Source of the DNA: Bacteroidota bacterium
Lineage (GTDB): Bacteria > Bacteroidota > Bacteroidia > Palsa-965
Direction: 5' to 3'
NCBI GenBank assembly: GCA_003153435.1
Contig: PLYR01000133.1
Coordinates: forward strand, 1-58,665
Length of the DNA: 58,665 bases
Part shown: positions 53,504 to 58,665 of the stretch, in pieces
Layout: each line of letters starts with the position of its first letter
How positions within the stretch are numbered: the first letter of the stretch is position 1
Notes under the pieces: generated by a model
The model's input: only the letters and a program-made list of their open reading frames with translations
What the model was told of the DNA's origin: nothing
Database searches by the model: none
Position numbers and translations under genes: made by a program

Positions 53504-55612
53504 ATGGGGAATGTTCTGAAAAAGCTAAAAAAATATCAACAAGATATTTTGACATGGTTGCATAAAGATTCCTTAACTTTTTTTAATCAACATATAAATA
53601 CAGTATTATTTTCATTTATTCTAATTATCATTTTTCTTTTTATTGAAAATTTTGTTACCACTAAATCTGCTGAATATTTCGAAGGATACTCAACTTTAAG
53701 TGGGAATTTTTTATTTATAATATTAGTTATAGCTACTTTTTTTATTGCCTGCTACTTATTCAGAAGGAAAAATATATTTTTACCTATCGATTTTTTATTG
53801 ATATTTATTTATTTCAAGTATCGCTGCTCTCCCGGCTCTGCTTATCAGGTAGACAAAGTCGATTTAGATTTATGGGCAATATTTAATAAGCCATTTCACT
53901 TTTTATATATTGATTTAGCCTTATTATTTTATGGATGGGTATTATATAATATTTATCGCAATTTTCGGAATAGGAATAAACCAATTAAATATGAAATGGG
54001 ATATTTTTATCCAGACTTATCTTTAGGAGAATTAACTAAACTAAATGGAACTTCGTTAATACTAGAAGACAAATACTCAAGAGAACCATTTGCAAAGGAA
54101 ATAGTAGCCAGTATTGAAAAAATTAAACCGTTTACTGCATTTTCAATTGGAATAAGTGGGAAATGGGGTAGTGGAAAAACTTCTCTATTTCATTTAATAA
54201 AAGAGAAATTGGATAATAATGATACTATAAAAGTCATTGAATTCTCACCTTGGTACTCATCTAAGCCTGAAGCATTAATTAAGGACTTTTTTCGAGTTCT
54301 TGAGAATTATTTTCAAGGAGATTTAATTCTTTTGGAAAATTTAAAATCCTACGCAACGGGTATTGCCACTATTGAAAAGAACTATTTTAGTACTGAATTT
54401 TTTAAAAATATTTTTGAGAACAAAGAAAACATTAAAGAAAAGTATAAAAAAATTGCAGAAATATTAAGACGTCAAGAAAAGCTATTTGTAATAATGATTG
54501 ATGATTTGGATAGATTGGATAAAAAGGAAATAATTAGTGTTTTAAAATTAATTAGAATTATTGCTGATTTCCCTAATATTGTTTATCTGGCTGCTTATGA
54601 TAGGGAACATATTGATTCTGCAATTAAAAGAGAACTAATTGAAGATGAACAGAATCAATATGTTGATAAGATTTTTACGATGGAATTTACAATTCCTGAG
54701 CCCAGCCCAGATGAAATAGTCAACCAATTAAAGATACACTTATTAGAAAAATTAAAATCTATTGGTGTCGATATCAACGATAATGAGTTAAGCTTATTTT
54801 TGGAGAAAAAGAACCCAGAGCACTATATCAGAAATCCCAGAGATGTCAAACGATTTACAAATAACTTTATTTTTAGTTATAAATCAATAAAGGATTATAG
54901 TATTAACCTGAAAACCTTCTTGTTACTTCAATTAATTAATTACAAATACTCAAAGGTATATAAAAAGATATATGATAATGAGGAGAAAATATTTTCTTAT
55001 ATCCAGCAAATGAAAAAGAAAAATGGAACTGTTGCTAAAGTTGATGTATCTTTAATTATAGAAGAGAATGGAGAAAATGCAAATATTATTGACTATGTAT
55101 TTAACGACAAATGCCAATATTCAATATCTATTAGATCCAACTTTCGGAAATACTTCAGTTTAACCCTGTTTGCTGAAGAAATAAAGTATGAGGAGGTCGA
55201 TGATTCTATAAATACTCTTGAAATTGATGCTTTATTAAGTAAAATTGAGGAATATTTCGAGAAAAATAATAGACGATTAATAGCAATACTCTATGATATG
55301 TTTGTGGCAAAAACTTCAAAATCCTACGAAAAATTAGAGCTGTATTTAAAAATTCTGCATTTAATATATTTGAAATATTTACAAATGTTAACTACCAATG
55401 TAATAGACGAACAAAAGGAAGTATATAATAGTAATCTTGTTCACGTATCAGAAACTGTTTGGAATTTACTTTCCAATGTTGATTTGAATAAAAAATATGA
55501 TTCGTTCTACAAAATATTCGGAACGGAAAAGGAAAAGATTTCTATTGTTATTGATATTTTAAAAGCTAAAGATGGAGATAATTTTAAGGAATATATTCCT
55601 GAAGTAATTTAA
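53504..55612 (+). CDS. KAP-family membrane P-loop NTPase
   Basis: A 702-residue protein. Membrane helices lie in the first 150 residues (about 29-49, 69-86, 93-105, 132-150). They are followed by a KAP NTPase: Walker A GKWGSGKT (219-226), FSPWYSSKPEALIKDFF, Walker B with MIDDLDRLD (331-339) and a DVKRFTNNF sensor region. KAP NTPases have helices inserted in or before a P-loop domain and several belong to phage-defence systems. It forms a two-gene unit with the coiled-coil lipoprotein just upstream. It is strongly AT-rich, consistent with recent transfer. No effector domain is visible in the C-terminal 250 residues. Confidence 0.87.
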   Translation: MGNVLKKLKKYQQDILTWLHKDSLTFFNQHINTVLFSFILIIIFLFIENFVTTKSAEYFEGYSTLSGNFLFIILVIATFFIACYLFRRKNIFLPIDFLLIFIYFKYRCSPGSAYQVDKVDLDLWAIFNKPFHFLYIDLALLFYGWVLYNIYRNFRNRNKPIKYEMGYFYPDLSLGELTKLNGTSLILEDKYSREPFAKEIVASIEKIKPFTAFSIGISGKWGSGKTSLFHLIKEKLDNNDTIKVIEFSPWYSSKPEALIKDFFRVLENYFQGDLILLENLKSYATGIATIEKNYFSTEFFKNIFENKENIKEKYKKIAEILRRQEKLFVIMIDDLDRLDKKEIISVLKLIRIIADFPNIVYLAAYDREHIDSAIKRELIEDEQNQYVDKIFTMEFTIPEPSPDEIVNQLKIHLLEKLKSIGVDINDNELSLFLEKKNPEHYIRNPRDVKRFTNNFIFSYKSIKDYSINLKTFLLLQLINYKYSKVYKKIYDNEEKIFSYIQQMKKKNGTVAKVDVSLIIEENGENANIIDYVFNDKCQYSISIRSNFRKYFSLTLFAEEIKYEEVDDSINTLEIDALLSKIEEYFEKNNRRLIAILYDMFVAKTSKSYEKLELYLKILHLIYLKYLQMLTTNVIDEQKEVYNSNLVHVSETVWNLLSNVDLNKKYDSFYKIFGTEKEKISIVIDILKAKDGDNFKEYIPEVI

Positions 55613-55746
55613 TATGAGACTTCCTAATCTTGCACTAAAATATGAACTTTAATAAGATAGCTCATTGCAAAATGAAATTAATAAATCACTCCAGGCTACG
55701 ATACAATGTAGGTTTGAAAAAAGACTGTCAGATCAAGTACTAGCCA

Positions 55747-55947
55747 TTACACTTTAGCCCCTGCAGCCATCTGTTTCTCCAATTCCTTTTTAAGTTTCCA
55801 TCTCCAATAAAGATATAACCCAATACCTCCTGCTACGATAAGTCCTGCTACTATATGGCAGCTATTCTCCTTTTTACCATCTGGAGTCAGAGTTTGCGCA
55901 GCTTGAGGCAATGCCCCAAAAATTTTAATTGCGTCCTGTATTTTCAT
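55747..55947 (-). CDS. Small single-pass membrane protein
   Basis: A 66-residue protein. A soluble start (MKIQDAIKIFGALPQAAQT) precedes a membrane helix (HIVAGLIVAGGIGLYLYWRW) and a short basic tail. It overlaps the zinc-finger gene upstream by 4 bp, so it is translated as part of the minus-strand mobile-element unit. Holin-like size and layout are noted, but no lysis genes are near. Confidence 0.6.
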   Translation of the reverse strand: MKIQDAIKIFGALPQAAQTLTPDGKKENSCHIVAGLIVAGGIGLYLYWRWKLKKELEKQMAAGAKV

Positions 55948-56399
55948 TTTCTGGTGATATTAAAGGTTAATGCTGTGCTTATCTGCCCAATCCATTCAAG
56001 TGTAAATTCACTCAAATGAAGTAGGTAGCCATTCGATTCATTCTTTGTAGACCTGGAATCGAAATAGTTAATGTCATAACCAAGACTGTCTAGAGTCTCA
56101 CTGTCCACCATTTTCTGCCAATCTGAGCCCATAAGGGATGAAAGTATATGTTTGTTTTTTTCCAGTTGTTCCTCATGAGCTACTTTCATCCCGATTTTAG
56201 CCAAGGCGTTGGCCTTTTCCGCGAGTTTGCTTTCGGAGAGTAGTTTCTTCTGTTGATTCTTACAATATTGGTGCCTCCCAAACTTTTCTGGACAGTATCT
56301 CTGCAAACCGTGGCTTGAATAAAATTCATCGCCACAGTATTCACAGAATCGGGAATCCAAATCATGATTGCCCCAGGGTCTATCTGTTGAGTCCGTCAT
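55944..56399 (-). CDS. Zinc-finger protein of a mobile element
   Basis: A 151-residue protein with a C-x-x-C...C...C finger near the N-terminus (CEYCGDEFYSSHGLQRYC, then QYC) and a helical, charged remainder. I prefer the ATG at 56399, which follows the upstream stop directly; an earlier start at 56426 would overlap that gene by 25 bp. Such Cys-finger proteins commonly accompany excisionase-like HTH proteins in Bacteroidota integrated elements. The DNA-binding role is inferred. Confidence 0.7.
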   Translation of the reverse strand: MTDSTDRPWGNHDLDSRFCEYCGDEFYSSHGLQRYCPEKFGRHQYCKNQQKKLLSESKLAEKANALAKIGMKVAHEEQLEKNKHILSSLMGSDWQKMVDSETLDSLGYDINYFDSRSTKNESNGYLLHLSEFTLEWIGQISTALTFNITRK

Positions 56400-56401
56400 A
56401 C

Positions 56402-56593
56402 TCAAAGTCCTCCGTTTAAAACACACTGATCTATTTCATCCTGGTCAAAGAACACTCTTCCTCCAAGCCGATAACAACGAATAAGTCCACTGGAAACCCA
56501 GTTTTCAACGGTCCGCTGGGAGACGGAGAGGTATCTCATGAGATCCTTTTTCGTTAGCCACTTTCTATTTTTACTAATTTTGACTGCTGTCAT
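56402..56593 (-). CDS. Excisionase-like helix-turn-helix protein (HTH_17 type)
   Basis: A 63-residue winged-helix protein: WLTKKDLMRYLSVSQRTVEN is the helix-turn-helix and GLIRCYRLGGRVFFDQDEID the wing and C-terminal helix, as in Bacteroidota excisionase/MerR-like proteins. It sits near the right att core and opens a three-gene minus-strand unit, so it may act as recombination directionality factor for the integrase at the other end or as a regulator. Confidence 0.85.
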   Translation of the reverse strand: MTAVKISKNRKWLTKKDLMRYLSVSQRTVENWVSSGLIRCYRLGGRVFFDQDEIDQCVLNGGL

Positions 56594-56776
56594 TTCTTTG
56601 ATTCTATGAAGTCAAAAGTACTGTATACAAAGACCTTCATTGCTGACAAAATATTTTCGGTCGTCAGCACTTCAATTGAAATTCATATGTATTTAACAAT
56701 GAAGCACATACTCTTCATTAAGATTACGAGCTGACATGAGGAATGAATGGCTATGAACTTAAATTAAGAAGGAGCG

Positions 56777-57475
56777 TTAGTAATGCTTAACATACTTCTT
56801 TAGGTCCCCTTTGAGGATTTGAAATAAGTACTCATGATAATCGCGGTACTTCCTTTTTGAATTATCGAAGGCTTCTGCCGTTTGAAAAAATCCTAGCCTT
56901 GACATGATGAATCCTGTCACCACAGCTCTTTTGTATGGTTTATAACCTTTAGCACCCTTCCAGGGGAGAATATAATTAGAAATTCCTTCGTAGATAAAAC
57001 AAGCACAAGCTTTCTTATCTCTTAGAAACTTCTTATTCTTCTGATCAACTAATAGTTCATGGAATAGCCCCTTCACCATACACGTTAACGTAAAGGAGAG
57101 CCGCTTCTGTTTTTCATTAAGTTGAGTTACAGTATGTTCTATGATGCGATTATTGCGAATAATGGGAAAGCAAAATGCATCTTCTGGAGATTCTATCTCC
57201 TCTTCAAATCTGAAATCAAAGTTTTTGTTTTCAAAGTATTTTACTGTCTCTTTGGTATATGCCTCTACCTTCTTATACTTCTTGGGATAATCCGGCTTAG
57301 GGTCCTTTTTCTGCAAGGCAAGAAGCTTTTTTACCTTTTTTATAGGAAGGTCGTTCCCAGTCTTAATAAGTAAGAATAGATTACAAACCCTTAGTTCAAC
57401 AATTCTAAAATCTTCTTTGCTAAATTCAAATGAAAGGGTGAAAGTATCTCCTTTGTCGTTTAACTGCATTGCCAT
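56777..57475 (-). CDS. Hypothetical protein of the island's right end, 232 residues
   Basis: A charged, helical protein. It starts MAMQLNDKGDTFTLSFEF, with an alternative ATG two codons later, and contains aromatic-rich helices and a basic C-terminus (YRDYHEYLFQILKGDLKKYV). There is no membrane segment or recognised motif. It is separate from the HTH unit (about 180 bp between them) and adjacent to the right att region. Similar unknown proteins near integrases are common, but I cannot name a family. Confidence 0.65.
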   Translation of the reverse strand: MAMQLNDKGDTFTLSFEFSKEDFRIVELRVCNLFLLIKTGNDLPIKKVKKLLALQKKDPKPDYPKKYKKVEAYTKETVKYFENKNFDFRFEEEIESPEDAFCFPIIRNNRIIEHTVTQLNEKQKRLSFTLTCMVKGLFHELLVDQKNKKFLRDKKACACFIYEGISNYILPWKGAKGYKPYKRAVVTGFIMSRLGFFQTAEAFDNSKRKYRDYHEYLFQILKGDLKKYVKHY

Positions 57476-57567
57476 AGATTAAATATTATAAATCAAATTT
57501 AGTAAACGACATGAATAAGATTGAGAGTTTCCCGCTATATTTGTGCTACTGAACGAAGGCCAAGGTC

Positions 57568-57580
57568 GTAAATCGAGAGT
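57568..57580 (+). repeat. 13-bp direct repeat, candidate arm-type site (right copy)
   Basis: GTAAATCGAGAGT is identical to 146-158. The flanking decamer TGAACGAAGG (57550-57559) resembles TGAACGAGGG at the left end (158-167). It lies 59 bp inside the right core. A looser copy, ATTGAGAGT, lies near 57520. Confidence 0.5.
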
Positions 57581-57639
57581 TGTTTGAAAGGCTTAGAATA
57601 GAACTCAATAATAGCAAGGGGTTGGGAACAAGGTTCATT

Positions 57640-57654
57640 TCCCACCCTCTCCGC
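57640..57654 (+). other. attR core: 15-bp copy of the tRNA-Ser 3' end
   Basis: TCCCACCCTCTCCGC is identical to bases 10-24. The wider 24 bases (57631-57654) match 1-24 at 20 positions, including GGTTC of the T loop. A hairpin TGGGAA/TTCCCA (57623-57628 with 57639-57644) mimics part of a T arm. The adjacent 13-bp arm repeat makes this the best partner of the left core. Confidence 0.65.
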
Positions 57655-57658
57655 CTTC

Positions 57659-57770
57659 GCCCGCCGAAGCAGCTTCAGCTGCGTAGGCGGGCTGTTGCAA
57701 GATAGCTGAGCAAGTGCTACGTAGCACAGATCTACTGCTGCTTCGACGGGCTACGGCGGACGCAGTCCGC
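57659..57770. repeat. Cluster of three GC-rich hairpins between the two right cores
   Basis: GCCCGCC/GGCGGGC (57659-57665 with 57686-57692), the perfect palindrome GTGCTACGTAGCAC (57714-57727) and GCGGAC-GCA-GTCCGC (57756-57770). They are clustered like REP/BIME-type elements and contrast with the AT-rich DNA around. Confidence 0.55.
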
Positions 57771-57905
57771 TTCCCTAATCAAGATCGTAGCAAAAATTTA
57801 CCAGTCTCGATAAATCGGGACTGGTTTTACTGCAGAATATCCTTTGTTTCAGCAGATCCTACCCAAACAAAGGCAATCAATTATCATCCCAAACACCCAC
57901 GCCTC

Positions 57906-58079
57906 ATGTGGTACGTCTACATCCTCAAATGCGCCAATGGAAAAAACTACTATGGTTGCACCTCCGATATTAATGAACGATTAACCCGTCATCAGAACGG
58001 CCATGTCCCCGCAACGGCTCGAATCTTGCCTGTTGAACTTAAGTTATACATTGCTTTTGCCGACAAATACAGTTACTAA
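57906..58079 (+). pseudogene. Truncated GIY-YIG endonuclease fragment
   Basis: From ATG 57906 the frame reads MWYVYILKCANGKNYYGCTS, then NERLTRHQNGH and ELKLYIAFADKYSY, and stops at 58079 (57 residues). This is the first two thirds of a small UPF0213/YhbQ-type GIY-YIG protein: GVYVL-like start, YYG in place of YIG, and the R-x3-H helix. The conserved Glu-bearing C-terminal helices are missing. It probably cannot cut DNA. It lies between the two right-hand att cores. Confidence 0.7.
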
Positions 58080-58138
58080 GGTTAATCGGCCTCACCTTTC
58101 CACACTACTTTCATTTTAAATCAACAATAAGTGTAATC

Positions 58139-58156
58139 ATGGCGCCCTAGCGCCAT
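58139..58156. repeat. Hairpin abutting the outer att core
   Basis: ATGGCGC-CCTA-GCGCCAT forms a perfect 7-bp stem with a 4-base loop. It ends one base before the 17-bp core at 58157. It may be a relic of recombination or a terminator of the GIY-YIG fragment. Confidence 0.5.
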
Positions 58157-58173
58157 AATCCCACCCTCTCCGC
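58157..58173 (+). other. Outer att core: exact 17-bp copy of the tRNA-Ser 3' end
   Basis: It is identical to 8-24 but lacks the T loop upstream. It is followed after 6 bp by a strong hairpin terminator, as expected if this is the original chromosomal downstream end of the tRNA gene. It implies either two tandem integrations or an element whose true right end is here, not at 57654. Confidence 0.6.
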
Positions 58174-58179
58174 AGAGCA

Positions 58180-58216
58180 AATAAAGCCCATTTATTTTAA
58201 ATAAATGGGCTTTATT
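58180..58216. terminator. Long perfect hairpin terminator
   Basis: A 16-bp perfect stem (58180-58195 with 58201-58216) has a 5-base loop. The stem is AATAAAGCCCATTTAT with its complement, so A and T tracts flank both sides and it can act in both directions. It is probably the original terminator of the tRNA-Ser gene and of the convergent barrel gene. Confidence 0.8.
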
Positions 58217-58320
58217 AATAGTTATTGGGCCTTATCGACTTTTATTAAATGATTCTTCGGTTCGAATCAAATTTAAGTGAAGGGTAAATACAAGCAACAG
58301 CACTAAGTTTTATTTGCTTA

Positions 58321-58665
58321 TTATTCTTGTGGATCACTAGCTTTCTTTTTCCTTAGCTGGCGAGTTACGCTTAAAGCTAATAAACGATTATAAGACTCTT
58401 TAGCGACTAAAGGAACAGCGCCCCTCACTGGCAATATAGAGTGGCTAAGTCTTAATCCGAGTGTCCACTTCTCATTTAATGTGCCCCCAATACCAACGTT
58501 GAATGAAAGTTCGTTCCTGGTAAATGGATATTTAAAAACTAGGTCGGGCGAATAATTACCATATAAATGTTCAGCACAATTAATCAGATATCCGAAACCC
58601 GGACCAAATTCAAAATAAATACTCTTTCTATGGTATTGAAAAAGGACAGGAACTTCTAAATAATG
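58321..58665 (-). CDS. Outer-membrane beta-barrel protein (PorT-like), C-terminal part
   Basis: The minus strand is open from the window edge to a stop at 58321-58323, giving 114 residues: HYLEVPVLFQYH, then YFEFGPGFGYLI, FNVGIGGTLNEKWTLGLRLS and a basic end QLRKKKASDPQE. Strands of 8-10 residues with Tyr/Phe ends and the LEVP-LLFQY motif are typical of PorT/OMP_b-brl_2 barrels of Bacteroidota. The start is outside the window. It lies beyond the outer att core, so it is chromosomal flank. Confidence 0.75.
   Translation of the reverse strand, partial: HYLEVPVLFQYHRKSIYFEFGPGFGYLINCAEHLYGNYSPDLVFKYPFTRNELSFNVGIGGTLNEKWTLGLRLSHSILPVRGAVPLVAKESYNRLLALSVTRQLRKKKASDPQE

Noticed and set aside
55747-55947. 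Phage holin
   Set aside because: Size and one membrane helix would fit, but no lysis or structural phage genes exist in the window, and the gene is coupled to an excisionase/zinc-finger unit.

Overview
The window looks like a genomic island of a Bacteroidota bacterium. The lineage is suggested by a type IX secretion (T9SS)-style sorting domain, the Bacteroidota-type paired YD/RHS shell proteins, a CTnDOT-like tyrosine recombinase, a PorT-like barrel and largely Shine-Dalgarno-free starts. The left edge is the 3' end of a tRNA-Ser gene (1-23) followed by a terminator and an integrase. Its last bases (core 8-24) recur at 57640-57654 and again at 58157-58173. A 13-bp direct repeat beside the left core (146-158) recurs beside the right core (57568-57580), as arm-type integrase sites would. 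Almost everything between is therefore probably island cargo. The flanking chromosome resumes near 58174 with a hairpin terminator and the end of an outer-membrane barrel gene on the minus strand.

Layout. (1) 285-1523: integrase. (2) 2131-8649: a tight AT-rich operon for a GTPase-centred conflict system: GASH-type helical protein, two different small GTPases, a large GAP1-type protein, and a nucleoside phosphorylase/nucleosidase effector. GAP1 and the effector end in matching C-terminal modules. (3) 8813-11292: unknown genes, including a protein made of four 43-residue Cys/His repeats. (4) 11293-12064: noncoding DNA with three inverted repeats. (5) 12065-37505: a 25-kb unidirectional run encoding a 2293-residue repetitive surface protein with a T9SS tail, an OmpH/Skp-like protein, a lipoprotein, two giant YD/RHS-type proteins (2239 and 3024 residues) with a small secreted protein between them, and a TPR lipoprotein. 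The second RHS protein ends in an unrecognised variable tip. (6) 37509-40032: a membrane protein, a RAYT transposase remnant with a REP-like hairpin, an EreA/Tiki-like secreted protein and a doubtful small ORF. (7) 40097-52443: a near-complete type II secretion/type IV pilus-like operon (K-like, two minor pseudopilins, F, G, prepilin peptidase, E, D, L, M, lipoprotein, C/P-like, plus flanking envelope proteins). (8) 53124-55612: a coiled-coil lipoprotein and a membrane KAP P-loop NTPase. (9) 55747-57475: minus-strand mobile-element genes, including an excisionase-like HTH. (10) 57640-58173: two att-core copies enclosing hairpins and a truncated GIY-YIG gene.

How it may work together (inference). 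The GTPase operon reads as a triggered suicide or anti-invader module: GTPases and GAP1 sense or switch, and the nucleosidase, recruited through paired C-terminal modules, destroys a nucleoside or nucleotide. The giant-protein operon looks like a two-piece YD-shell toxin or surface system with its own periplasmic helpers. The pseudopilus operon 3 kb downstream is a candidate exporter or surface machine, but nothing in the sequence proves that the two are linked. I see no conjugation or phage structural genes, so transfer would need helper functions.
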